Assembly (NCBI GenBank): GCA_004321925.1
Contig: SCQH01000083.1
Span: 1 to 45,452, forward strand
DNA: 45,452 nucleotides
Source of the DNA: Nitrospirota bacterium
Lineage (GTDB): Bacteria; Nitrospirota; Thermodesulfovibrionia; Thermodesulfovibrionales; UBA6898
Direction: 5' to 3'
A model generated the notes under the pieces. That model saw only the letters and a program-made list of their open reading frames with translations, ran no database searches and was not told where the DNA came from. Of the stretch, positions 35,096 through 42,329 are shown piece by piece (the first letter of the stretch is position 1; the number at the start of each line of letters is the position of its first letter). Position numbers and translations under genes: made by a program.

Positions 35096-35815
35096 TCAGG
35101 ATCTTACGCAGATGAAATGGAAACCGGATGACCCGCCCGGGAAACCGAACAGTACCGCCGTAGGGCCGCCAAAGAAAGCGCCCTTTATGATGATGCAGGA
35201 AGATATCCCTATACCGGTGGCTTGCTGGTTCTGGATCGGAGGACCGACAACCTCTTCGAGCGACGGCGTGCAGCTGCAGACGAACCCTGAAACATCGGTC
35301 CCGAAGTCAACGGAATAGAGACCCAGGCCGATCTCAGATACACTGTACCCTCCCGATCCCCCGACAATATTTCCGTTGGGACCGATGATCCCGGTCAGGG
35401 TGTTCCCGGCCGAATAAGGCAGGTTCTGCGCGATCACCGACGTCACCCGGAACCTCATCGGGTCAGAGCCGGGCTGCAGCAGCATATCGACAGAGACATG
35501 GTTCCTGAAGCTGCCTGAAAGGACGATCTCAAGGTCAGAAATATGCAAGACGCCCGTTGCCTGATCGAAGGTTGCGTCAGACGGCTGTCCCGAGACGAAC
35601 GGGGTCGAGCTCTGGACAACGAACTCCTGACCGTTCTTGTCTACGGCCTTGAGAAACACCTCATACAGACCGGCTCCGGAAGTATCGACCTGGGAAAGAT
35701 AAAGGACCCCGGTGCCCGAATACGACGACTCACCAAAGGCTGTGCCTGCCGCAGCCAGGATAAGCAACAAAGAGATAACTGCCATACCCCTGTAATAGTT
35801 CTTCAGCTGTTTCAT
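35096..35815 (-). CDS. Secreted protein with PGSDPMRF N-terminal domain, paralogue 2
   Basis: Predicted 239-residue exported protein. A signal peptide covers 1-~29. The body matches the upstream neighbour (35833-36588) closely along its whole length and the N-terminal part of the collagen-like protein at 265: SGTGVLYLSQVD, a Gly-rich LKAVDKNGQEF segment, ATFDQATGVLHISDLEIV and [15 protein letters not shown]. The C-terminal half has GIIGPNGNIVGGSGGYS, a CSC motif and FHFICVRS at the end. I recognise no family. ATG 35815 is chosen because it follows AAAGGGGGA and starts the signal peptide; the frame remains open 51 codons further up, through the end of the neighbouring gene, which is not convincing coding sequence. 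Confidence 0.75.
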   Translation of the reverse strand: MKQLKNYYRGMAVISLLLILAAAGTAFGESSYSGTGVLYLSQVDTSGAGLYEVFLKAVDKNGQEFVVQSSTPFVSGQPSDATFDQATGVLHISDLEIVLSGSFRNHVSVDMLLQPGSDPMRFRVTSVIAQNLPYSAGNTLTGIIGPNGNIVGGSGGYSVSEIGLGLYSVDFGTDVSGFVCSCTPSLEEVVGPPIQNQQATGIGISSCIIIKGAFFGGPTAVLFGFPGGSSGFHFICVRS

Positions 35816-35832
35816 GGTATCCCCCTTTAACT

Positions 35833-36588
35833 TCAGGACTTCACGCAGATAAAATGGAATCCGCTTGTCCCGTCCGGGAATTCGAACATGATCGTATTGG
35901 GGCCGCCGGGGCCGATGATGAGGTCGAGGCTGTTCTTTCGGAGAAGACCGCCCTTCATGATGATACAAGAGGCCAGCCCGAACGGCGCTGCCAGGGAGAG
36001 CCTCGCCGGAGGCCCCGCTCTCAATTCGAACGACTGCGTGCAGCTGCAGACGAACCCTGAGGCATCGGTCCCGAAGTCAACGGCGTATAAAAAACCGAAA
36101 TCGACAGGGGTGACACTAAAACCTCCCGAGCCGCCGACAATATTCCCTTCAGGACCGATAATGCCGGAAATGACGTTCCCTCCCGAATAGGGCAGGTTCT
36201 GTTCTATGACAGACGTTACGCGGAACCTCATCGGGTCAGAGCCGGGCACCAGCGTCATGTCGACAGAAACATGGTCCCTGCGGCTGCCTCCCACAACGAT
36301 CGCAAGATCAGAGATATGCAAAACGCCCGTTGCCTGATCGAAGGTTGCGTCTGCCGGCTGTCCTGATACGAACGGGGTTGCGCTCTGGAGGAAGAACTCC
36401 TGACCGTTCTTGTCAGCGGTCTTGAGGAAGACCTCAAACATACCCTCCCCTGAAACATTGACCTGGGACAGATAGAGGACCCCGCTGGCCGAATACGATG
36501 TTTCAGCGAAGGCGGTACCTGCTGCGGCCACGATAAATAAAAGACAGACGATTGCAATACCCCTGAATAGATCCTTTAGCTGTTTCAT
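35833..36588 (-). CDS. Secreted protein with PGSDPMRF N-terminal domain, paralogue 1
   Basis: Predicted 251-residue exported protein, signal peptide ~1-28. It is a close paralogue of the gene 17 nt downstream (clear matches from the signal peptide to the C-terminal FHFICVKS), evidence of tandem duplication. Shared N-terminal domain ([53 protein letters not shown]), then GIIGPEGNIVGGSGGFSV and a Cys-containing tail (CSCTQSF). The insert LRKNSLDLIIGPGGP distinguishes it from paralogue 2. ATG 36588 follows AAAGGGGGAAG. Function unknown; probably surface or periplasmic. First gene of a two-gene operon with its own promoter. Confidence 0.77.
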   Translation of the reverse strand: MKQLKDLFRGIAIVCLLFIVAAAGTAFAETSYSASGVLYLSQVNVSGEGMFEVFLKTADKNGQEFFLQSATPFVSGQPADATFDQATGVLHISDLAIVVGGSRRDHVSVDMTLVPGSDPMRFRVTSVIEQNLPYSGGNVISGIIGPEGNIVGGSGGFSVTPVDFGFLYAVDFGTDASGFVCSCTQSFELRAGPPARLSLAAPFGLASCIIMKGGLLRKNSLDLIIGPGGPNTIMFEFPDGTSGFHFICVKS

Positions 36589-36632
36589 ACTTCCCCCTTT
36601 GATTGGTTCATAATATTGTCCGGTGCACTTAA

Positions 36633-36660
36633 ATTCTACCGCATCGGGTCCGAAAGTCAA
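36633..36660 (-). promoter_or_regulatory. Sigma70-type promoter of the paralogous secreted-protein operon
   Basis: On the minus strand TTGACT (complement 36655-36660), a 16-nt spacer and TAGAAT (complement 36633-36638) lie about 45 nt before ATG 36588. Both hexamers are near consensus; this is the best promoter match in the window. Confidence 0.6.
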
Positions 36661-36717
36661 GCAAGGCATAGCCACTATTTTATTGCAGAAGGGCCTGCGG
36701 TGTGATAGCGTACAACT

Positions 36718-36849
36718 ATGAGGTGCAAGTTATTTTTCATAACCGGTATTTTGGGGATCGCGGTCATCAGCGGCATCATCGGGGCGCTCTCGTCCAAACC
36801 GGGCGGGGTTGAAAAGGCAGAGGAAGAAAAGGCCCCTTCCCCGGCCTGA
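36718..36849 (+). CDS. Possible single-span membrane microprotein
   Basis: A 43-codon frame, MRCKLFFITGILGIAVISGI..., encodes one hydrophobic segment (~5-24) followed by a charged tail (EKAEEEKAPSPA). No ribosome site is obvious and the frame runs between two minus-strand genes, so it may be chance. It is kept because the hydrophobic segment and a following hairpin look gene-like, and because the gap it fills is otherwise empty. Confidence 0.3.
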   Translation: MRCKLFFITGILGIAVISGIIGALSSKPGGVEKAEEEKAPSPA

Positions 36850-36862
36850 ATATCTCCCGGAG

Positions 36863-36883
36863 CCCCTCTTACCCTAAGAGGGG
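36863..36883. terminator. 9-bp hairpin, terminator-like
   Basis: CCCCTCTTA (36863-36871) pairs with TAAGAGGGG (36875-36883) around CCC. There is no T-run on either side. It lies between the possible microprotein and the 3' end of the Tat-type flavoprotein gene and could end either transcript. Confidence 0.4.
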
Positions 36884-36948
36884 TGATCAGGAAGAGAGAC
36901 AGATGGATCAGTCGTTCCCTCCTCTTGAAAACTTTTTGAACTTTTGCG

Positions 36949-38709
36949 CTATTGAACTTTTGAACCAGCGAGCTTCCCCTTCGCCTCTTTAGCCCAGATC
37001 AGGCCTTCCTGGATCGAGGTCTCGATCGCGGCATACATCCAGTTGTCCTGCTGGACAAAGAAGACAGATCCCCTAAACGGCCTGCGCAAGCTGTCGATGA
37101 TGCCATCGCGGATCAACCCGGGCGTCTGGACAGGCATGGGGTGGCCCCAGCGCGATATCCTGATATCCACGATCTTTGAGCGGTCCAGCTTCAGCTGAGG
37201 CAGGACCTCCTCTTTGATCTGGCGTTCAAATTGGCTGTAGTACTTCTCAAAGGCGCCATCCCTATAGAGGTTCCCGCGTCCTTCAGTGTACGGGAATCCC
37301 CGGTAAAGGGTCAGGACGGTATGCCCGGGGCGGCCTGCAGCGGTTCTGTCGGGCCGGGCATAGCTGCCATAGATCACATCGGTGATGCCCTGTTCATCGG
37401 TTGCCTTTTCCATGTCAGCGGAGTCAACAGTGCCGTCGCCCAGTAGATAGTAATCATAGAACTCATCCCCGCCGAAGGGCTGGTCCACCAGGACATTGGC
37501 CACCAGGTAAGCGTTGTAATTCAGCTGCTCAAGGGCCCTCAGGCGCTCGGGTTCAATGTCGCGGAGGATCTTCTTGACCACGAACTTCGGGCAGCCGAGG
37601 ATGGCTGTTTCAGCCTGGATCCTGACCGGTTTCCCCTTATGATCCATATAGGAGACCAGCACCCCTTCGCCTTTCACCTGCACATCGAACACCAGGGCTG
37701 ACGGCCTGAAGTGGCTCAGAGGCACCGTTTCAGTCATCTTCCTCAGGGCAGCTTCGGCTATGGCACCGTTGCCGCCGGGCATGACATAGATATCGCCGAA
37801 TTCAGCGGCATAGGCGTTCATCCCTCCTGCGGCGCTCATCTGGTCAAGCGTGCAGGCAAAGGTCGACCAGCAATAATGCTCCAGCGCGGTCTCTATGTGC
37901 GGATGGAGCTTGGAGCCGAGAACCTCCTCCAGATGCCTCCTGAAGGTCATCTGGTCCAGCTGTTTCAGTCTTTGGAGGACTTTTTCATCTGCCGGCGGGA
38001 TCTCAGGATAGATCTGACCCTCATTTTCTCCATTGACGTCTTCAAAGTATTTCCTGAGCTTTAAGAACTGTTCCGCGGCCTCCGGGGCTGTCTCTCCGTT
38101 CCAGAAATTCGTGTAACGTTTGCCCTTGAGCAGAACAGGGTCTTCCTCTTTCTTGGTCCTCCAGATCTTATCGATGCCGATCTCCTGATAGAATTTGAGG
38201 ATGGGGCTGTCGGCATCCTGGCCGCAAAAATAAGCGGCTGCCGTGGAATAGTCCGTGCCCCGCCATGCCTCGCCCTGTGCATTGCCGCCAAAGCGGGGCC
38301 CCTGGTCGAGCAGGACGGGCTTGTAGCTGCGAAGCTCATAGGCGGCGGTGATGCCCGCGATCCCGGCCCCGACGACAACCACGCGGGCCTTCTCTATATC
38401 CCGGATGCTGTCAGCGAGCTCCCTGCGTTCGGCTGCGCTCTTGAATAAAAAGAAGTCATGAGGGACATCCGGCCGGTCGCCGCCGAACTCTCTGGGTGCC
38501 TTGTCGCCCAGTGTCCTGTTAAAGGGGGAAAAACAGAGTCCTTCAGGGTTTGTCAGGGGATCTGAAACAGATGGAAATGCGGCCGAACCTTTTGGCTGAA
38601 AAGAAACACAGCCCGGTGACTGGGTAAGGATAAAGGTATAAAGCCCGCCCTGACCGATGATCTTTATTGCCTGACGACGTGTGATCGGTAAGTCCAGCCA
38701 TTTCTTCAT
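36949..38709 (-). CDS. Exported FAD-dependent oxidoreductase (amine oxidase/phytoene desaturase-like), Tat-type
   Basis: Predicted 586-residue flavoprotein. The N-terminus has a twin-arginine-like motif (ITRRQAIK, R11/R12) and hydrophobic core, so it is probably exported folded through Tat; a Cys after SPG (C34) might be lipidated but the lipobox is poor. The FAD-binding Rossmann fold is VVVVGAGIAGITAAYELRSYKPVLLDQGPRFGG (about 109-142, two stretches), as in the NAD(P)-binding-8/amine oxidase group. A later SAAGGMNAYAAEFGDIYVMPGGNGAI and the terminal PGLIRDGIIDSLRRPFRGSVFF complete the fold. Substrate unknown. Confidence 0.87.
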   Translation of the reverse strand: MKKWLDLPITRRQAIKIIGQGGLYTFILTQSPGCVSFQPKGSAAFPSVSDPLTNPEGLCFSPFNRTLGDKAPREFGGDRPDVPHDFFLFKSAAERRELADSIRDIEKARVVVVGAGIAGITAAYELRSYKPVLLDQGPRFGGNAQGEAWRGTDYSTAAAYFCGQDADSPILKFYQEIGIDKIWRTKKEEDPVLLKGKRYTNFWNGETAPEAAEQFLKLRKYFEDVNGENEGQIYPEIPPADEKVLQRLKQLDQMTFRRHLEEVLGSKLHPHIETALEHYCWSTFACTLDQMSAAGGMNAYAAEFGDIYVMPGGNGAIAEAALRKMTETVPLSHFRPSALVFDVQVKGEGVLVSYMDHKGKPVRIQAETAILGCPKFVVKKILRDIEPERLRALEQLNYNAYLVANVLVDQPFGGDEFYDYYLLGDGTVDSADMEKATDEQGITDVIYGSYARPDRTAAGRPGHTVLTLYRGFPYTEGRGNLYRDGAFEKYYSQFERQIKEEVLPQLKLDRSKIVDIRISRWGHPMPVQTPGLIRDGIIDSLRRPFRGSVFFVQQDNWMYAAIETSIQEGLIWAKEAKGKLAGSKVQ

Positions 38710-38754
38710 GCTTGCTATCCCTCCATGAGCTATGAACTATGAGCTTCTTCTCTA

Positions 38755-39234
38755 TCACTCCTCGACAATGATCAGGGGCAGCCCGCAATCCGGGCAGTCC
38801 CGGGCATCAGGCCCGATAGAGGACCCGCAGGCCGGGCATTTCCCTTTCCCGAGCATCTCGCGGGCGGTCCGCAGGTCAGGTTCGAGGTCCATGAGGTATT
38901 CCTCGATCGCCTCCTGCGCCCTTTCGCTATCTTCCGGCGAGACCACCAGCTGTACGGTATTACTGCGGCAGCCCTTTGTGCAGCCGGCATCGGAATGGAG
39001 AAGGCAGGGGATGCCGGAATCCAGGAGGACCGCCCTCAACTCACTCATCCAGTTGAGGTCCCCCACCATGATCTTTACCGCGTTTTCGACCGCCTTCTCT
39101 TCTGTCAGTTTCCTCTCCTCCTGCGCCTTGCTGTACTCATCGGGTGTAAGCAGGACCGCGCCGCAGTCCGCGCATTTCTCGATATGCGGATAATACTCTG
39201 CCCCGCAGGAGGGACATATCTTATTTTGGTTCAT
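38755..39234 (-). CDS. Zinc-ribbon protein with central DUF2007-like domain
   Basis: Predicted 159-residue cytosolic protein. Zinc ribbons bracket it: CPSC...CADC (~8-25) and CPAC...CPDC (~134-151). The middle (~50-115) resembles the DUF2007 small alpha/beta domain (DLNWMSELRAVLLDSGIPCLL, TVQLVVSPEDSERAQEAIEEYL), a fold that resembles PII-like signal proteins; ligand unknown. An internal Cys pair (CTKGC) is extra. Family function unknown. Only 45 nt separate it from the flavoprotein gene on the same strand. Confidence 0.78.
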   Translation of the reverse strand: MNQNKICPSCGAEYYPHIEKCADCGAVLLTPDEYSKAQEERKLTEEKAVENAVKIMVGDLNWMSELRAVLLDSGIPCLLHSDAGCTKGCRSNTVQLVVSPEDSERAQEAIEEYLMDLEPDLRTAREMLGKGKCPACGSSIGPDARDCPDCGLPLIIVEE

Positions 39235-39356
39235 CGTTCCTCATTGTGCTCAGTTATTTTGCCGGCCGGTCAGTCGCCATTATTATATTTCAATGCGTCC
39301 GGGTTTGCCAATGAGCAGGGCCCGATGCCACGGGTGAACTTATGATATAATCAGCC

Positions 39357-40703
39357 ATGAGGATCATTATCGTTTTTCTCTCCTTTGTTCTGGTGTTGAC
39401 CGGTGCAGGTATCAGTTCCGCTGTTCAGCAGATATCTTTTGCCATTCTTCCGATGGAGGCTTCAGATAATGTGACCGCTGAGGAACGGGATGATGCCGAA
39501 AATACCCTGTCTGCGGTCCTGATACAGTCTGCCAAATATAAATTCGTTGAGCGCGCCCGGATCGACCAGGTGCTGAGTGAGCAGAGCTTCCAGCTGACCG
39601 GGGCGACTGACAGCAAAAAAACCGCTGCTATCGGAAAAATTCTGGGTGTGGACAAGCTGATCCACACATCGCTGTACCGGAAAGAGGCGCTGACGATCAA
39701 GATAAGCGTCGTCGATGTGCCGACTGCCCGTGTGGAATTCACCAAACTCAGGTATTTCGGCAACTTTGGTCCCAAGGCGGTTGCCAAATGGGCGGCTGCC
39801 GAGATACTGATGCAGTATCCCCTGCTCGGAACAGTGACGGGCAAAGAGGGAGATGCCTTTATCATTGACCTTGGAGAGGCACACGGTGTCAGGGAAGGGG
39901 CAAGGGTTTTTGTGGCCGAGAAGACCTCGGTTGTGGACGATAAGGGCGGAGAGTTGCTCAGTGATTATCGGCGGGTGGGCCTTCTGGAGGTGACCCGTGC
40001 TGCCAGAGAGGGTTCGCAGGCAAAAGTTAAAGGTCCGGGAAGCGGTTCGCGGCCTGTAAAAACCGGGGACATTGTCTCTCTTGAGCCGCTCCCTTCCGGC
40101 CGGCCTGTTATTTCAAAGACCCCCCTGCTCAGTTCGGTGCAGCCCGGCAGACTGCTTCTTGAGGACGACATGAAGTCCCGGCAATATCTCGCTCCCGGCT
40201 TCAATAAGGGTGAAGCCTACCAGACGGGTGTTTTCCATCTGAACGCAACGCATCTGAAGGCCTACCATGCCTATGCCTTCTATCCCATGCCGTTTGATAA
40301 ACTATCAAATTTTATTCTGGAAGGTGAGATCGAATTTGAAAAGTCTTCCCGGCGCGCCAGCGGCATTGATATATGTTTCAGGAGCAAAGGGTCTTACGCC
40401 GACTTGAACGCATACAGACTCTTCCTCTCAAGTGATGGCAGGTTTGAGGTAAGGCTGAGCAGGTACGCCACACGCTTTGGCCTGGTCCCTCTGCAGGCCA
40501 CGCCTCTGCTGCACCGCGGCACCGAAAAGAACAGGTTCAGGATCGTCGTCTATGGCTCACAGGTTGACGTTTATCTGAATGATTCGTTTCTCATAGCATT
40601 TGAAGATGAACAACTGGAGGCCGGAGGCATCGGCTTTCTGGTAGAGGCCGGCGGGCATGTTGTGGTTAATAGCATAAAGCTCAGGGAAGCGGTCAAGCTC
40701 TGA
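39357..40703 (+). CDS. Exported CsgG-like protein with C-terminal concanavalin-like domain
   Basis: Predicted 448-residue exported protein. Signal peptide ~1-22. Residues ~24-160 resemble CsgG/FlgT-M: FAILPMEASDNVTAEERDDAENTL, KFVERARIDQVLSEQSFQLTG, AIGKILGVDKLIHTSLY. Residues ~162-250 match the FlgT C-terminal/OB-like fold (GKEGDAFIIDLGEAHGVREGARVFV). Residues ~275-448 look like a LamG/DUF1080-type beta sandwich (FILEGEIEFEKSSRRASGIDICFR, NRFRIVVYGSQVDVYLNDSFL). There is no lipobox, so it is not a lipidated CsgG pore. It probably acts in the periplasm or at the outer membrane, possibly in surface-structure assembly; inference. Confidence 0.75.
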   Translation: MRIIIVFLSFVLVLTGAGISSAVQQISFAILPMEASDNVTAEERDDAENTLSAVLIQSAKYKFVERARIDQVLSEQSFQLTGATDSKKTAAIGKILGVDKLIHTSLYRKEALTIKISVVDVPTARVEFTKLRYFGNFGPKAVAKWAAAEILMQYPLLGTVTGKEGDAFIIDLGEAHGVREGARVFVAEKTSVVDDKGGELLSDYRRVGLLEVTRAAREGSQAKVKGPGSGSRPVKTGDIVSLEPLPSGRPVISKTPLLSSVQPGRLLLEDDMKSRQYLAPGFNKGEAYQTGVFHLNATHLKAYHAYAFYPMPFDKLSNFILEGEIEFEKSSRRASGIDICFRSKGSYADLNAYRLFLSSDGRFEVRLSRYATRFGLVPLQATPLLHRGTEKNRFRIVVYGSQVDVYLNDSFLIAFEDEQLEAGGIGFLVEAGGHVVVNSIKLREAVKL

Positions 40704-40771
40704 GCTTGACCAGGATCAAGAAGAACGTGGACCGATGAACTTCGTAACGAATTAATTTTACTGGCGGAAAA

Positions 40772-40847
<76 letters not shown>

Positions 40848-40908
40848 ACAGGGGTGGGAGACAACCCAATAAAATAACACATCGGCTTTGCTCTTGACAA
40901 CTTAGCAG

Positions 40909-41286
40909 CTACAATATGGGGAGGCCGGATACGACAGCGATCTCCCATTTGTTCTGCGCCCGGTCCTTTTCCCGCACCCGAATCTTGGCGTTGGTATAAG
41001 TGACTGTCTGGCCTTTTGTCAGCGGGATCGGGGTGACGGTGTCCTTATCGGCCACCAGGGTTATCTTTTTGATGCTGACGGTATAGGAAGGCTTGCCCAT
41101 GTAAACCTGGGTGTTGATGTTCCCTTCCCTGACCTCCCCGAGTTCCAGGACCGCAACCGTATAATGCTTGGGTGTAAGATATTGGGAGATGATCTCTTTT
41201 ATCTCCTCGTCCGATGGCACTGCTCTGCAGCCTGCTATAAAGAAGAGGGTAAGGCAGCTGAGCATGATGAGCCGAGCATATTTCAT
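40909..41286 (-). CDS. Predicted lipoprotein, function unknown
   Basis: Predicted 125-residue lipoprotein. A short signal peptide ends in a lipobox (FIAGC, Cys20). The rest is small and probably beta-rich (HYTVAVLELGEVREGNINTQVY, YTVSIKKITLVADKDTV) without recognised motifs; residues TPIPLTKGQTVTYTNAKIRV resemble a TRASH/immunity-like or YxeA-type fold only loosely. Whether it faces the periplasm from the inner or outer membrane is not readable. It lies between the tRNA and the yraN gene on the minus strand. Confidence 0.72.
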   Translation of the reverse strand: MKYARLIMLSCLTLFFIAGCRAVPSDEEIKEIISQYLTPKHYTVAVLELGEVREGNINTQVYMGKPSYTVSIKKITLVADKDTVTPIPLTKGQTVTYTNAKIRVREKDRAQNKWEIAVVSGLPIL

Positions 41287-41392
41287 GAGGGACCCCTTTT
41301 TTTCTTTAATGTCCTGCTCCTGTCATATTACTATGGCATGGGGCACGGATACAACAGAAATTTTATCGGCAGGGCCATGCGGGGCATGTCAT

Positions 41393-41740
41393 TCAGACCT
41401 CAAAGGCATCCCTGATATGGTCTATGGAGGTTTTGCCTCCGGAAATGTTGATGCTCAGTACATCGAAGCGCAGAGGCAGCTCCTTTTTCTTCTGTTTCAT
41501 ATAGAACAGGGCAAGCTTTTTGAGTTTTTCCTGCTTCTTCCTGGTAACCGCCTCAAAGGGATGTCCGAAGGCGATGCTCGACCTGGCCTTGACCTCTATG
41601 AAGACGGTGACCCCCCTGTCCCTGGCGATGATATCCACCTCACCGAAGACGGTCTTATAGTTTGTATCGATGATCGTGTATCCGGTCTTTTTCAGGAAGA
41701 CCAGGGCTGCCTCCTCCCCGTCCCTGCCGAGTTTATTCAT
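41393..41740 (-). CDS. yraN: YraN family (UPF0102) endonuclease-like protein
   Basis: Predicted 115-residue protein with the restriction-endonuclease-like fold of UPF0102: LGRDGEEAALVFLKKTGYTI, the E-x-D-x(n)-E-x-K core FGEVDIIARDRG and VFIEVKARSS, and KKQEKLKKLALFYM. Family function is not established; Holliday-junction-like nuclease activity has been proposed from the fold. ATG 41740 matches the family start; a 40-codon upstream extension in the same frame overlaps the Toprim gene and is rejected. Its start overlaps the Toprim gene by 8 nt (coupled). Confidence 0.9.
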   Translation of the reverse strand: MNKLGRDGEEAALVFLKKTGYTIIDTNYKTVFGEVDIIARDRGVTVFIEVKARSSIAFGHPFEAVTRKKQEKLKKLALFYMKQKKKELPLRFDVLSINISGGKTSIDHIRDAFEV

Positions 41741-42170
41741 TCTTGGGCTGCGGGAGCGTGCCTTCGAGCCTGAGAAGAAGTCCGGGTATGCTCTCGATAT
41801 CCTTGATATCCTTCTGGCAGAGTATCCTGAGCATCTCCCGAAAGGGGGTGAAGTCCTCATAATGACCGCTCAGAAGGCCGGCAAGCGTCCTGTGGAGCGA
41901 CTCCCCTGAATCATCCCAGTCAGGAAGCAGTATCACCTTGGTAAACCTCATGATGATATCCTCGCAGAAATCATACAGGCCTTTCCCCTGGTGCAGGGTT
42001 ATGATCTGACCGGTAAAGCCGAGCTTCTTCAGGGCTGCGGCGTCATTTTTGCCTTCAACGATCACCGGGATGGTCCTGTTGACCTCACTGAGGGCATCGA
42101 GGACCTCCCTGAGCCTTTCGGCCCTTTCCCGTGCTTCAGCCGAAGGTATCTTCCTGTCCGTATTAAGCAT
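41733..42170 (-). CDS. Toprim-domain protein
   Basis: Predicted 145-residue protein with a stand-alone Toprim fold: IPVIVEGKNDAAALKKLGF (catalytic Glu) and KVILLPDWDDSGESLHRTLAG (DxD metal motif). Such small Toprim proteins (M5-RNase/OLD-like or UPF0292-like) act in nucleic-acid cleavage, but which is not decidable. ATG 42170 has a weak ribosome site. Coupled with yraN by an 8-nt overlap, which suggests related nucleic-acid roles. Confidence 0.8.
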   Translation of the reverse strand: MLNTDRKIPSAEARERAERLREVLDALSEVNRTIPVIVEGKNDAAALKKLGFTGQIITLHQGKGLYDFCEDIIMRFTKVILLPDWDDSGESLHRTLAGLLSGHYEDFTPFREMLRILCQKDIKDIESIPGLLLRLEGTLPQPKNE

Positions 42171-42216
42171 AGTGCCCGTGATTTGTCCTCAATTTAGAAT
42201 TAATAAATCACCCCCG

Positions 42217-42232
42217 TTGACCCATGGGTTAA
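42217..42232. promoter_or_regulatory. Near-perfect 16-bp palindrome in the Toprim/pilB divergent spacer
   Basis: TTGACCCATGGGTTAA has one mismatched pair in 8 and occupies the divergent spacer about 47 nt before the Toprim start and 98 nt before the pilB start. It has the size and symmetry of an operator for a dimeric regulator, but no regulator is identifiable. Confidence 0.35.
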
Positions 42233-42294
42233 TAATAAAATGAAACCGGGCTCAAAATCTATAAAATCAGAGCTGTTACAATGTTTCTAATTTG

Positions 42295-42323
42295 TTGACA
42301 ATAAGCACTTTTTCATATATTTT
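42295..42323 (+). promoter_or_regulatory. Putative promoter of pilB with consensus -35
   Basis: TTGACA (42295-42300), a 17-nt spacer and TATTTT (42318-42323) lie directly before ATG 42330. An alternative -10, TATATT at 42316-42321, has a 15-nt spacer. Either placement puts the transcription start at or within a few bases of the start codon. Confidence 0.4.
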
Positions 42324-42329
42324 ATTCCT

